DNA of 64,000 bases from Trichopria drosophilae (GCA_030407085.1 CM059587.1:34693001-34757000); one strand, 5' to 3'. Shown: positions 10,323-23,180, numbered from the stretch's first letter. Notes: a model not told the origin generated them from the sequence alone. Translations and numbers: made by a program.

Positions 10323-11254
10323 TTAACCCTTTGTGACCCACATTTCAGGAGATATATTAATTATTTCAATGTATGGTAAACATAGTTTTTGCGGCCGCCG
10401 ATTCCGAATCCGATGTTAGTTTTTTTAAATTTAAAATGGCGGATAAAATTTCAAAAATTTTAGAAAAGTTCGTGAAAATCCATACTTGGGGATTTTCGGG
10501 GTCGCTGATTCCGATTCTGATGTCAATCATTCGAAATTCAAAATAGCGAATCCAATATGGCGGAAAAAAATTTTAAAATTAGAGAAAAGTTGCTAAAAAT
10601 CTTGAGCACTATGTAGGACTATTCAAATATAGGTTGCTCCATTTTTGAAAAATTTGTCCGGTGTATTGGATCGACTTTGGAAAAAAAAACAAAAGCTTCG
10701 TAATCGGCGGCCCCGAAATCCGCGAGTATAAATTTTCACGACTTTTCTGAAACTTCAGACATTTTTGAAACTTCAGACATTTTTGAAACTTTGTCTCCCA
10801 CATTGGATTCACCATTTAAAATTTTGAAAAGCAAACAAAAGGTTCGTAATCAGCGACCCCGAAAAAGTATTCATTTTCATGAACTTTACTTAAGTTTCGA
10901 AATATTGTCCGCCATACTGGATCTCTCATTTTGAATTTCGAAAAATTAATATCAGATTCGCAGTCAGCGATCTCAAAAACATGATTAACCTTGTAACAAT
11001 AATTAAAAGTACATGTTAATTGCCAAACTTCTTCGGAATTGGATTGATCATAAATAAAGCGACGTTTTTAAACATAACAAAATCAAAAACAATAATAATA
11101 CCAAAAGTACGGTAATATTGACAAATATAAACCCTTATCACATTAAAATTGCAAGAAAAACTTGAATATTAATTATAAATTGGAAAATATGACCAAAATA
11201 TGAAGGCTGGAAATGATGCTACTATAGTGGAGTCCGGGACTCACAAAGGGTTAA
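10323..11254. mobile_element. piggyBac-like non-autonomous element (TTAACCCTTTGTGA ends)
   Basis: TTAACCCTTTGTGA at the left and TCACAAAGGGTTAA at the right give TTAA target duplications and CCC-first terminal repeats, the piggyBac hallmark. Inside, several copies of the module ggtcgctgattccgaatccgatgt...aaatggcgga face right (10385-10570), and copies in the opposite orientation (ttcgtaatcagcgacccc) follow at about 10700-10980. No transposase is present. Confidence 0.7.
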
Positions 11255-11339
11255 GCTATATTATAAAAGGCTGATTCTCAAAAATATAATCGAAATTGAT
11301 GTCCTCAACGATTTTTACAAACCAGAATCGTTAATTACG

Positions 11340-11423
11340 AAATAGTATATTATGAAACTAGTGCGTAAAAGTTCATTCGACGAATGTGAAGGGTTGCGGC
11401 CCGAGCCGAAGGCGAGAATACAA
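11340..11423 (+). repeat. Dispersed repeat 'gtatattatgaaactagt...', copy 1
   Basis: An 84-bp sequence (gtatattatgaaactagtgcgtaaaagttc through cggcccgagccgaaggcgag) is repeated in the same orientation at 12829-12913 with few changes. It contains the gcgtaaaa word and the GC-rich gagccgaaggc phrase that mark the gtaaaat family. Confidence 0.7.
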
Positions 11424-11760
11424 TATTTTATGTCACTTGAGTGCGTAAAATGCGACCGAAAAATGTAAAAAGTGTGTAAAATAGCATTTTACGCATCGAA
11501 TGGCATAAAGTGTTATATTAATTGCACTACTGTACTAGATGTACAAATTTATGAAAGAAATTGATTTTACAGTACTATAGCCGTAAAATCTGATTTTACG
11601 GCCTACTTTTAGTTCGTAAAATGAAATTTTACGGATCACGTGTAACATGAATGTGCGCTGTCAAAAACATAACTCATACGGACTAAATGCAGTCCGCGAA
11701 ATCGAATTTTTACTGCTTTCAATACCGAAAAATAATGTTCGATACACGGAAAAATACTAT
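11424..11760. repeat. gtaaaat/attttac palindromic-repeat element, copy 2
   Basis: Inverted word pairs follow each other: gcgtaaaatg / aaaatagcattttacgca, gccgtaaaatctgattttacggc, and cgtaaaatgaaattttacg. The right part (gaaatcgaatttttactgctttcaataccgaaaaataatgttcgatacacgg) is the complement of 47453-47505 with few mismatches, so this is a dispersed family. Confidence 0.6.
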
Positions 11761-12828
11761 TTTTATATGATAAACAAAAAACATATATTCAAGAAAGTAC
11801 CCTGAAAAACATTCCCTCAATATTGTCCCAACTACTAAATTCGTAGAGAATTGTTAACTTTAATCGTGCATAACATTTATTACTTATAGTGCGTTATCTT
11901 ATTTTTTACTCATGTAGGGTAGTATAGACTTTACCTACACAAGTTTAAAGTTTAAAAAACGCGATTGGCGATATTTTTAAATATAATTCAAAATTTGTCC
12001 GTAAAAAATCGGTCATTCCCTCGCCGTTTTAAAACAATGTGATTGTAGCAAAATTTAAAGGTTACGAGCTGCAGTGAATTTTGTTTATGTAGTTGGCAAC
12101 ATTGGCGGGCGGTTGAAGAACAGATGTTTTGCTGAAACTAATTTGACGGCAACTTTTTTTGAATATTACATTTTTTAAAGTAATTTCCTCATGTAATGTA
12201 ATCAAAAGGTAAGCACTTTTTTATTTAATAAACATAGCATATTCGTATATGTTTCCGGTAGTTACAAAGTACTGTACACAGTTCGTAAGAAAGTAAGGAT
12301 TGTTGTTTATAAGTTTCTGGCAATTTTGTTTCATTTCGTCATACTCTCATGAAATTTTTTAATGAGAGAATGATTCCTGTGTGGGAATCATGTATTTTCT
12401 AATAAGTATGAGATATTTATGTTTGTTTAATTCAAACTCGAAAAAGTTGGGGATCATTATATTTTTATTAAACAAGACATAAATTAAGAATTGACCAAAA
12501 AAAAATCAATAATAAGTTGAAAAAAAATTATCAACACGATAAAGCTAAATTCGACTTTATTGAGAATTAGCGGCTGGGGAATAAAGTTCAAAAAATCAAC
12601 CCACCGAAAGGCCAAAATATCAATATAGCACAGCTCCTGCGTGATTTTCTTTACTTTGTCTTTGAAAATTTGGCAAAGAATGCAAATTAAAATACCTTGG
12701 ACTCACGCAATATCCAAATTTTTGCCTTTCCGGATTTTGATTTTCGGAACTTTGTTCCCCGGCCGAATTAGCCAAACAATGATTATCGATTATATACATG
12801 TAAAATATCACTTGTGACAAGTTAATGT

Positions 12829-12913
12829 CATAATAGTATATTATGAAACTAGTTCGTAAAAGTTAATTCTACGAATGTGGAGGGTTGCGGCCCGAGCCGA
12901 AGGCGAGTATCAA
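12829..12913 (+). repeat. Dispersed repeat 'gtatattatgaaactagt...', copy 2
   Basis: It matches 11340-11423 in the same orientation, including cggcccgagccgaaggcgag, with T for G after actagt. The 1.4 kb between the two copies has no retrotransposon coding sequence, so they are not convincing LTRs. Confidence 0.7.
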
Positions 12914-14099
12914 AAAATACAATTTTATTTGTTATACATTGACTTCCAAAATATCAAATAGACTTCAATGCAGTCAGTATTACCTTAAACCGACGAGAAT
13001 TAAATCATCAAAGTTAAAGAGGACTGCTGCAGTACCGTTTTATGTCTTCATTAAAAAGTGAATTTATACACAGAAATGAAATTGATTATTTCGTCTTCAA
13101 TTAAATTGTACCCATTTTAAAATTTACCTTAAATTATTTACAGAATCTCACAAAATTCTTTTCCGCGAATTTATTGTTTATATGCAGTACGTGGAAAAAA
13201 ACAGTTCAAAATATATAGGTTTGTATTTCTGAAATTCTTAACAAATCTACAAATATTAATACATACGAGTAAAAGAAAATCCACCTGCTCCTCATATAAT
13301 AATGATCTGATGAAGATCCTGTATTATTAATGCACTTATTAATTACAAAACAGAATAACATGTTTTATTTAAGGCCCTTTAAATATTTACTGGTTTAAAC
13401 AATCAATAATCCAATGTCGTTCTTTTTGCATGTTGTCTTTGTAAATTGTATTAATTGAAAACCTGAAAAGAGGTTACCAATACGAAATATAAAACAAATG
13501 ATTTCAGTAGTAAATATTTGCTCTTCCGGCTGTGTACGAGCGGAGTTCGTAAAAATTTCATTAAAAAAACATTATACAAAATTATAAAAGGTTTGTTATC
13601 ATACTAAATGAACGCCTAAGGAGCTGTAATATAAAACGACGACTAGCGGTGGAATGAGCAACTACAAATTGCACGCACCGTACAGAAGGCACTCCACGCC
13701 AATTGTACCCGACAGAAATATTGGTGTCTCCGATTTTGTTGAAACTTAATTTCCGAGCTGAAATTCTCAATCAGAGACCCCACAAATTAAAAAAAGCCAA
13801 AGTAAACGAATTATTTTAATTGAAAAACATGTTTCTGAATCGGGTGCTGATATAATTTAAAAACTCTTCAGCGTTGCTTAAAAAATGAAGCACATTGCGA
13901 CACTTGGTACATTTTAACCTATACAATAACATATAACTTTCAAGAATGTGCTAAACAAGGAAGAATTTTGCACTTTTATGACCTACAATTGAAAGATTTC
14001 TGAGATTTGCCCACATGCTTCACAAATCTTGCTTATCGCAACTAATTTTTATCTACCCACAGTCCAACATAATAGGATGAGCTTAACAAAATAGTGACA
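12914..14099. other. AT-rich stretch, nothing recognised
   Basis: No gene, RNA gene or clear repeat is seen. The short minus open frame near 13582-13770 has no recognisable features and no splice context. Confidence 0.45.
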
Positions 14100-14104
14100 T
14101 TCTA

Positions 14105-14228
14105 TTATCCGCAATAATAATAATTATAATAATCGTCTTTATTGGCATAATCAACAAAATACAAAATGAATATAAATATACCTATAAATGTTTCAACGTT
14201 GCCAAAGGGCAAGTCACAGCTCAATATA
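14105..14228 (-). mobile_element. 3' tail of a non-LTR retrotransposon
   Basis: On the minus strand the sequence reads ...ttgccctttggcaacgttg ... tgattatgccAATAAAgacgattattataattattatt, ending in an (ATT)n tail just after a polyadenylation signal. That is the usual 3' end of several insect LINE families. Only about 120 bp survive and no coding part is attached, so the family cannot be named. Confidence 0.5.
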
Positions 14229-14249
14229 TCGCTGTTTTACAGCATGACC

Positions 14250-15735
14250 TACAATAATTAGTATAATGTACTTATTTCAATATACCTTGAAGTATACTTT
14301 TGTTACATCTGATAAAATTAAAAACTATGGGAAAAAACGGAATTGCTGTTTTTTGCAGGTAACTTCAAACGAACAATAACTGATAAATTATAAAAATGGC
14401 CTTTGAACAATAACTGAAGTGATAAATGTCAGATATTAATTGCGTATATCCTTGAAATGACTAGAAAATCTTCATAGTTAATACGCGTGATATATATTTA
14501 ATTGGTGAGTTTTGAAAAATCTGAAAAAAAGTTTCATTGATACGAAGGACCTTGAAATATTAATAACGAATAACATTACATCAAATAAAACCTCCAGAGA
14601 AATATGGGAAACCATCGGTTAGTTCATTCCAGACATTTCGAGAAGAGAATTGACTATATAATTCTCGTTTGAATGGATCGGTCGCGCGACATAACCTCAA
14701 AGCTCCAGTTTACAACCATAAGAATGCCGACAATCATAGAGTCGTAAAAGATTCTGCTTTCTCGTATAACCCCGCGTGAAGACGTTCAGCCGTGAAAACT
14801 AGAAATATAGGCTGTAAATCTTGTTGAAGGCAATTTTGAATATGATTTTCTCGGGCGAAAAAGCCTACGTAAAAAAAAAGAAACTAATATTTTATCACGA
14901 GGTTTACGCAATACTCCGCAACGCGGCGACCTTGCGCGTGATTCGTTTCGAAAACAAAATCGAGCCTTCAACCCTTCCGCCTTCGTGGCCTGGAATTGAA
15001 AGGACGCATATATCATACAAGTATTGACGTTAAATAATGCTAGTAAACACAAAGAAGAGTGACAGCCGTTCGATACGTAATTTACTCTCGGTCTCATTAC
15101 ATCTAATTTTCTTGCCGGAGGCTGAAAAGATGCAAATCCCCTGGAGTTCAAAACGAAGGCGAATGATTTTATGTACACGTTGGCTAGTTCACATTTTTCC
15201 GCGGTCATTGCGAAATCCACATGCGATACAAATCTGAAGCATTAGTCACGGGCTTTTATCTCGTCGGTGGACATTCGACTTCGATTAGGAAGTTGTCTCC
15301 ATGTGTTTATAATATGATTCAGAAAACGGGATTAAATATTAAAAAGAATAAAATTGGAATAATTATGCAGAATATCGCGTGTTTACTCGTTCATTTGATA
15401 TCAAAATTAGTTGCGAGGTGAATGCTTGCTATTATGTTTTTACGTAGACACGTGACACTTATGATGTAAGGAGTAGGGTTTAAAAAACACATAGCGGTCT
15501 TAAATTAGAAGCACTTACTATTTGTCTATACATTATATTATTTTAGCCCTAAATGTAAGGATAACATTTCCACATAGGGTACCGATGAATAACTTTACGA
15601 GTATATTATATTTATTTATTATTATTAGGGTCAAACACCCCCCTTGCATAAGCGTTATATAATTTATAGATTAATTATCAAACTGGAAAGCAAGCTGGTT
15701 AAAAAAAAAGTAAAAAGAAGTGGGGGTCATTTTAC
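14250..15735. other. Gene-free stretch with slightly GC-richer centre
   Basis: Composition is less AT-rich at about 14640-15300. A 144-codon minus frame (14786-15220) and shorter plus frames overlap there. None has a recognisable domain, repeat or splice context, and I regard them as chance. The remainder shows nothing. Confidence 0.4.
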
Positions 15736-16150
15736 CACTCTGAACTCATGAGTCAAGGAAGGAATGAAGGAAGGAAGGAAGGAAATCTTATAAGTAAGCC
15801 TACTGAAGTGTAAATCTCCGATTTGTATAAAATTTGGATATGTTGTGAAACACGAAAAACTAAGAGACACTTATTTTTATCGGCGAAAAAACATTTAAGA
15901 GGTTAAACTGTCCCCTCCCCAGTCACGTTGGGAGTAGTTTAGCCCATCATTTTCTTCCCGTTCAAGCTGTCTATGCCGATATTCTTCTTCTATTGAAGAA
16001 TACCTCCTAAATATGTTTTTCCACCCATAAAAAAATACGTGTCTCTTACTTTTTTATGTTTTGCGGCGTATCCAAATTTTGATAAAAATCGGAGATTTAT
16101 GTACACTTCGGTAGGTTCACTTGTTAGGTGCTATTAGAGCTCAGAGTAGG
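15736..16150. mobile_element. Foldback element with (GGAA)n in its left arm
   Basis: The arms pair in inverted orientation: 'tactgaagtgtaaatctccgattt' and 'ataaaatttggatat' at about 15803-15842 pair with 'gtatccaaattttgataaaaatcggagatttatgtacacttcggta' at 16069-16113, and 'ctaagagacac' pairs with 'gtgtctctta'. The outer words 'actctgaactc' and 'gagctcagagt' close it. A GGAA microsatellite (about 15756-15784) sits in the left arm. No coding sequence. Confidence 0.55.
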
Positions 16151-16697
16151 GAAGAGTTGGTGTAATTTAAGAAAGAAAAGGGAAAACATGTCACAACGTG
16201 TCATGGTTCTGCAGCGTGGTGTAGTCCACTAATGTCTAAAATTACGAATTTTATCGAAATCGAATGTTTATGAAGACTTATGGTATCGACTCTCCGTGTC
16301 CCACGTAGGTGACGCTGCCATCATAACTGGAACTGGGGTGACCAGAACGCTTCCGCGATGTTTGTATTTGGTCATAGGTTCCGTCTGGATTTTGATTTTA
16401 TTCGACGGTTATCATGTCCGATTTTATTTTGATAATGGTGCACTAGTAACCCGTTAACGCCCGAAACTTGCGAAATTTTAGTCTAACTTGGACGTAGTAT
16501 CAAACGTAGAAAAAAAATTGTCATAAAGGGCAGCAAGTGTTATTATATGCTTTTGGAGTCGCACTACAAGATCCCATACTCAGATTTTATTTTTTTTCGC
16601 CGAGGACACGCAATATGGTGGTGTTTTTGTTAAAAAAAAAAACGAAAATAAATTTTTTTTCTGTTCAACTCAATATGTCACACCGAAAACGTTATTT

Positions 16698-16936
16698 TTT
16701 TTTTTTTTTTTTTTATTATTTTACGTCGACTTTTGTGAACCCAAATGGGACTAAATCGCGACGAGACCTACCGTTTATGAAGGTGGAATCCGAACCACCC
16801 GAGCTTTGGCGTTATTAGACACTTATAAACAAATATAGAGGTGTCCCGATGACAGATTGCAGAGGCCGGGATCGAACCAGGGTTTTCTGATTACGAAGCC
16901 GATACTCTACCAACTGAGCCACCGCCGCCGCTCCCC
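16698..16936 (-). mobile_element. Full-length tRNA-derived SINE with 12-bp target-site duplication
   Basis: Read on the minus strand, the 5' head is tRNA-like: box A-type TGGCTCAGTTGG (complement at 16910-16921) and box B GGTTCGATCCC (complement at 16868-16878), with an anticodon-loop-like ttcgtaa between. The internal RNA polymerase III promoter is therefore largely preserved. The body follows (ctgtcatcgggacacctcta, tggttcggattccacctt, aagtcgacgtaaaataat) and ends in an A-tail. A perfect AAAACGTTATTT flanks it at 16686-16697 and 16937-16948. The truncated sister copy is at 5518-5668. A threonine-type (CGT) tRNA ancestor is suggested by the loop but not certain. Confidence 0.88.
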
Positions 16937-16948
16937 AAAACGTTATTT

Positions 16949-18480
16949 AGATGTAACAAAAAGTGGCACAAAATGGCACAAACTATTTGATCTTTCAAAA
17001 TGTGCGTTGGTGCATACAATAAATTCAAAATGGCGGCCCCAAAATGCCGATTAGTGCACAAAAATTTTATTCACTGGCAAAAAATATACAAATTTCGTTG
17101 GATGTTTTCAGGATCGCTTATTACATACTCGTTTATGGTTTTTCAAAATCCAAAATGAGGGATCCAACATGGCATAAAAATTTAAAACTGTATATTTTTG
17201 AGAATTAGATTAGTAATCCATTCATGGTTTTAGAATTAATTTCTATGCTTCACAGGACTTGAGTTATAGTGCTTATTTATTGCTTATGGCCTCAGTTGTA
17301 ACAATCGCAATTAAAATTACGCCGCCTCTTTTGCTATCATGGAAGACGGCCACATATGCGAAAAATATCACAGTGGTCCATAACTGATGTGGCATAATTA
17401 TTTTCATCGTAATTGATTGTAGTGTGCTTTTAAGGGGTAAAGTGGTATTAACAATGACTTCTGACGACAATTGTATTTTATTTTTCAAATGGGAGAAACA
17501 TCCAAGGAGACAATCAGAAAAACAGATAAAAGAATAAGAAGAAAGAAGGCGACAGAATCCGGAAAAGAAAACGAAATAAAGTTGAATCGCAAAGTAACGA
17601 ATAAAAGAAAATAGAAGGAACTAAAAACCAAATAAAGTTACAAAGCTTTATTATTTCATTAACATATGAATTATTCATTCAATGAATTCAAAATCATCTG
17701 TAAGTTATAACGAGAACATTTTCACTTCGACCCAAACTATAAAAATGTCTGGACGAAGTATTGAATTCGGTTATATCGGCCAAAAAAGTTACTCTGCAGT
17801 GAAGAACTAAAAAATTCAATAACAAAATATTTGCCCGTGTTCGTATGCGAACGGTAAAACCGATTTTAAATTTTAACCTCATTTTTAGTTTATCATAGTC
17901 TCGCACGAAAGACTAATAGCGTATATATGTATACCCTAGTGGGCTCTAACAATTAAAGCCATATACAGCACTAAATTTATGAAAAATACTTAAAATACAG
18001 ACGTAACAGAAATAAAAAAGGATAAATTATAATGTGGGCTGGTTTCAGGTTCATAATTAAATAGTCGGGTTTACTAAACTGTGCCGAATCAATGAGTACA
18101 TGGGCCAAAGGCCACAGGGTCGACGACTCTATTTTCAAAATTTGTTTTTAATTTATTACTGGTCTCGTAGAATGGAGAATCTCAGTAAATCAATGTCATT
18201 GGACGTTGTTACCATTTGAATACCTACCAAATGATTCTAATAAATATAATAACTTGTTTTTCAATAATGTAGTTAAGAGAAAAAATGTAAATGTTCGTTA
18301 GAAAGTAAGTGTTGCTACTATGCAGAATTAACTGGATACGTTTGAAGCACGCTTTCGCTTTAGAAAAATAGAAGGATTGTGTAATTGTAAATAAAGATGA
18401 ATTTAATAAACGAAAGTTATGCATGCCTACATGACCTTTGGTTTAAAAGAAATATGTAGGTATATAGATATAACGAATTC
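16949..18480. other. Gene-free AT-rich stretch with decayed MITE words
   Basis: Fragments such as 'aaaatggcggcccc' (about 17028) and 'caggatcgcttatt...tccaaaatgagggatccaacatgg' (17110-17172) belong to the dispersed gtcgctgattcg / aatggcgg module. The rest holds nothing recognisable. Confidence 0.4.
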
Positions 18481-18490
18481 TAAATTAAAG

Positions 18491-18581
18491 TGTTCTAGAA
18501 CTGATTGAACTACGTCCTATAGAAGGTTCTAGAACAATCGAAAATGTATAAAAGAAAGCTGCAGCTTGTGAAGTTCGTTCA
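18491..18581 (+). promoter_or_regulatory. Heat-shock-type promoter: HSEs, TATA box, initiator
   Basis: A two-unit heat-shock element TTCtaGAA lies at 18493-18500. A perfect three-unit element GAAggTTCtaGAA is at 18522-18534, with the 5-bp periodicity that HSF trimers bind. TATAAAAG follows at 18547-18554, and an arthropod initiator TTCAGTT has its A at 18581, 34 bp after the first T of the TATA box. Order and spacing match insect hsp promoters. The stretch downstream resembles an hsp leader in length but leads into no chaperone sequence. Confidence 0.7.
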
Positions 18582-18882
18582 GTTATATAGTGAGATTATT
18601 TCGTATTGAACAATATTTGACACATTGGTGCATCGTATTGTAGTGTGACAACAATTCTTATTTTATTTAATTGGAAAAGGATAAATCATACTTTATTTAC
18701 GAATCTGTCAAGAAGACGTGTCTGATAAAAATTGATAGTGTTGGTGTCAATCCTGGTAATTATACCGAATTAAATCGGGAGTTGATAGATTCAATACGAT
18801 GGAAACATCTGTCTTAAATTTGCTGATAAGTGCATGGGCGCCAGAAGAATTATTTGCCTCGTATTATGTCCAGAGCACATAA
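18581..18882 (+). other. Putative transcript downstream of the heat-shock promoter, 27-codon ORF
   Basis: From the predicted start at 18581 about 218 nt of AU-rich leader run to the first substantial ATG (18799). That opens a 27-residue frame (METSVLNLLISAWAPEELF...) ending at 18882. The peptide is unlike the start of Hsp70 or small heat-shock proteins, and I do not recognise it. A potential splice donor (CCTG|GTAATT, near 18754) precedes the ATG, so the piece could instead be a non-coding first exon. Alternatives are a decayed hsp gene or a heat-inducible non-coding RNA. Confidence 0.3.
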
Positions 18883-21800
18883 ATACATGTTTTACGGATA
18901 TTTGATGTTTAAGAAAGTTGTGAAATTGGATTCCAAATATGATATTTTTCGTTATAATAATCTTAATTTTCCTGAAGTTCTCTGAAAATCATGTAAACAA
19001 TAATGTTTAAGATATCGGAATTATAAGTATGTCATATAAAATGATCCATTTTTAAATATGGATTTATTTTGCAAACATTATACGCTGTGCAAAATAATTG
19101 GAATATTCCATTACCGATGTATATGCATTTTACCGTTAAAAAAAATTATATGTACTGGACATTTTCTAATAAGGGGAGGGAGTTTTTTTTTACAAAATAG
19201 AGAATTCAATACTCAAATTCAAATTCAGTAGAATTCTGTCGAATATGACAAACACTGGAGTTCCTTCGAGGACCGTTTAATGTCGTAATCCACAAATAAA
19301 ATCGCCCAATAATTTAGCCCATTAGTTAACGTTCGGTTATAATTGACAAGAAATGCAGAGATCCGAAAGATCGTTGTGAAAATAATTAAAAAAAGCAATG
19401 TATTTCATATTCAATTTCGGACTTTTTATTGACAATATTCGACGCTTGCATGGATTTACGTAATATTATTTTTTTATTCGAGCGCCATCTATCGCTCCTA
19501 GGAAGAAATTGATATTTATTTAATACGTTCGTGTCATCTTTTTTGTTGTAACAAGCTATTTATTATGCCATTTTTGCAATATTGATTAATTTTTTGAACA
19601 TTTTTTCAGTTAAAAAAGAATCCATGAAATTTCGCAAAAATTCTAGCGATTTGAATTGGGCTGACGAGTTTCTGAGGTTATCAGCAAAAAAAAATATATC
19701 AAATAATTTGTTTGGTTGAACATGCTAAGTTTTCTTTTTTTTTTTTAAATGTAAAATCTAAAATTCTTTAAAAAAAGGTTTTATGCAGCTTCTGTGTCCA
19801 GTCCACGGTAAATTCGTAAAAGAAGAATGAACATCGCATTTTCTTTTTACTCTTTTATCGAATTAGTCAATCAATCAAGACAGAAAAATAAGACAAAATA
19901 CAATAAAACCCATAAAACATCAATTTTTTACTAAGTTATCCTTAATACCTTAATTAATTAGATAATAACCATACAACTCCAACAAATGCAGAAAATATTT
20001 ACGTGGGTGCCACATCAGGTACCAAGACGTATCTCTAAACATATATTAAGACCTCATTAATGACTAAGATTCATTTTAAAAATCCGCATCGAGTTCGACA
20101 ATCTACCAAATCCTTTTAAGTAATTACAGTTCTCAAAAAAAGGTATTTCTTTTATGCAAGGCAATTTCAGTAATTGTACTGTAAAACAATCTATACTGCC
20201 GTTTTTGCTAAGGTTAGGCGAGGTAAGATGTTTATATTTTTCTCAGAATCATTACATCAGTAGATGTATGCAAACAAACATAAACTTAAAAAAAATGTCA
20301 ATATTGTCATCCTTTATACTGAAAAAAACGCAAACTATGAACTGCAGCCATGCTTTATACCGTTTGTGCAAACATATTATGCATGATTGTCATTTCAATT
20401 CCAAGAGAAAGATTAAACGATAAAATGAAGGTAAATATTACAATGTTTATGCAATTAAATAACCGTTATAAATCAGAGATGGGATAGTTGACGTTTAATA
20501 AACTTGCGTAAATGATATTACTTTCGTTAATACAGGTGATTATTATTCGACAGGCAGAAGGATAGAAAAATAGGTTATTATAAGTACTTTTATAACTTAT
20601 TTAATTCTAAATAATAACATGAGTACGAAATTTGAAACTTATAATGATGAAATGGAAGTGACATCAGGTGAAAATTTGTATCAATTTTCCATGATTTCGT
20701 AAAGGTCCTAAGTGGGAAATGATTTTGAGAAGATTCTGTATATGATTTTGCGATAGGTTAACTAAAACTCATACATATACAGAAAGCAGTTTTATTTCAT
20801 GGTGCTTTACAGGTAGCCGTTTACCTTTAATTATAGGATCAGTAATAATAATAGTTATTCCAGATGAAATCCAGATGAAACCCAGCTTAAAAAAGATGAT
20901 CTTGAAAATCATAAAAAATGTGTTTTTGTCTATCTGAAACCTATTTTAATGGACCATTGGAAGTTACTATGAAGGTTATTTTTTGTTTACATTTTTTTTA
21001 TCGGTAATGAATGCCACGCTTTTTTGAAGTGACAGAAGTCCAGAATTACGACATCGAAAAGTAGCGACAAACAAAAACAAATACTGACAAAGAAGAAGGA
21101 AACCAATTTTAGCTATATGGACTCCTTGGATTGAAATTTGACTGTGATAACAAATCCTTTTTTTATTCAAAATTGAAATAATATTTGTATTTCTTCTTAG
21201 ATATTAATAATGTTATTTTAACCATATACGTTTTATATAAACTTTTTGCGTTTTATTTCTCATCTACAATTTTATGAAAATATAATTTTATGAAAATAAA
21301 AAAATCGAGGAGGATATTTCACGATAAATTCTAAGAACCTTTAATTCTTACAATTTTTGTAAAAAAGATCGTACTTTTTGAGTTGAGCATCCATTAGAGT
21401 GATGTAGGGTATAAAAGTACAATTTTTTCACCAAATTGAAGAATTTTATTCACCTCTGTTCAGCGTTTCCATAGAAACCCAATATTCTAATGGCTCAAAA
21501 AAAATTGGTAAGAATAAATATTTCCAGCAAATTTTGCAAAAGAATGCCAGCAATTATTAATCCGTCATTTTCGTTATTTTATGCAAAAAATATGGAATCT
21601 TTTAAGTACGAACATATTGTGCTCTTTTATACGTTTTCTCGTTAATAAAAGTAAAGAAAATTTGTAATTGAAAAAAATTGCTCTAAAAATATCATGTTTT
21701 TTTTTAAAATATTTTATTCCTTAATTTTTGTTGTTAATTTTATGTGCACTATGTGAGACCGCCGCCCTGAAAATACTAATAATAAAAAGATCTATTCTAT

Positions 21801-22590
21801 TTTGTTGTCTAACTTTTTAAAAATGTATTACGACCTTGAAATTTCAGCCAGTGCAACGTATGGATTAATGTTAGCGTTTGAATTAATAATAGTAAAGTAA
21901 ATGCTTATCACAACGTTGATTAAATTATTACTTGAATAAAAAGTCTATAAAAACATTTTTGTTGTTTTCTGTAGAAAATTTGTTAAACGCGTACATAAAA
22001 TGCAAATATTATATTCCTATACCATCCTCTACAAAAATAATAAATTTCGAATAACTCTTGTCTGTTTTTGTGCAAGTATAATACCTATGATGTTACTAGC
22101 AAGCTAACTGAATGCTGCATTAAAATATTCTAACAATAAACCCGACGAAGATTATACGTATATTCATTTTCTTAACTGAGAGACTGCGCAAAACAATAAA
22201 CTCCATCTAACTCCCGTGCACAATCACGAGAGACGGATTCCAACATATGCTCGTAAACAATTCAGTATTCAACGTTTTCATGAAAAGAAAGGATTGTGCA
22301 TAATTATAAATAATTATTTCATAAATTACCTCTACGTGTGCAATCGAAGGAAGTCGGAAATAATTTACAGACTGAAGGAAACCCACAAGTGGACACGTAA
22401 ATATTTATATTTTATATTTTGTGTATTTATATTACATGTTAAAATGATAAAAATGTATAAAAAATAATTTCTTCACGCCTCGCAGCATCTTATATTTACG
22501 TAAAGTATCTCTATAGCGTGTTTCATCTTCTTGAGCATTTTCGTTGATATTTCAAGAACAGTTATATTTTCCATTGAATTCTTCTAAAAA
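18883..22590. other. Long AT-rich gene-free stretch
   Basis: No gene, RNA gene or well-preserved transposon is seen. The word 'ttattcgagcgccatctatcg' (about 19476-19496) resembles 'ttattccagcgccacttagcg' at 34195-34215, so a dispersed repeat fragment may lie here. Short open frames show no domains. Confidence 0.4.
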
Positions 22591-22595
22591 CTATC

Positions 22596-23180
22596 TCATG
22601 GAATGTTTGGTCTGTGTTTAAAAATGTTTTGAAATAAATTCGGTTTCAAATAGGGGGGAGTGGAGTAAATAATATGGGCAATTAGGCGAATTGATTTATC
22701 TGTATTGTTGAAAGTGGGAAGCATACCGAATACAAATTTCAAATAATTATTTGGTGCGTATCTAATGTCCAAAAATATGATATTTTTCATTTTGTTTATA
22801 CAGTGAATGGGATGAGATTTATTTTCATCAAATCAGTTCTGAAATATTTTGATTTTGTTCATAAAGTTAACCCAAGAAAATCGTATGTTGTTAGGAATGG
22901 TGTGGTGAATCTGAAAATTGCAGTCGCGTGTCAATTTAACTGTGTCAGCAGTGGCGAGTGTAAGAAGCATTTTAAGGAAATAAGTGTTAATAAAAATGTG
23001 TAGGTTGGGCAAATCAGATACTTTTTGATGAGATTTATCTGCCATTCGTTTTAAAAATCGTAGTACAGAAAGTTGCACAATTGAATAATTGGAACAATCC
23101 GTGGCAAAATTAAATCTGTTGATTTGTAGTGTAACGAAACGGCTTAACTTCTTAGCTGTCATGCGAAAATCAGCCTTCAC
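22596..23180 (-). other. Two adjacent minus-strand open frames, unrecognised
   Basis: Frames at 23180-22833 (115 codons) and 22790-22596 (64 codons) lie in line on the minus strand in an AT-rich setting. Both are rich in Phe, Ile, Asn and Lys. I see no signal peptide, catalytic motif or splice pair joining them. They might be a very decayed transposase or simply chance. No function is proposed. Confidence 0.15.

Noticed and set aside
11340..12913. Direct repeats at 11340 and 12829 as LTRs of one retroelement
   Set aside because: The repeats are only about 85 bp, the sequence between has no gag-pol traces, and the same words occur elsewhere as a dispersed repeat.
14786..15220. 144-codon minus-strand frame
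   Set aside because: No recognisable domain, no splice context, overlapped by frames on the other strand; treated as chance in a GC-richer patch.
22833..23180. 115-codon minus-strand frame, possibly a decayed transposase
   Set aside because: I could not match any catalytic motif; listed only as unrecognised.
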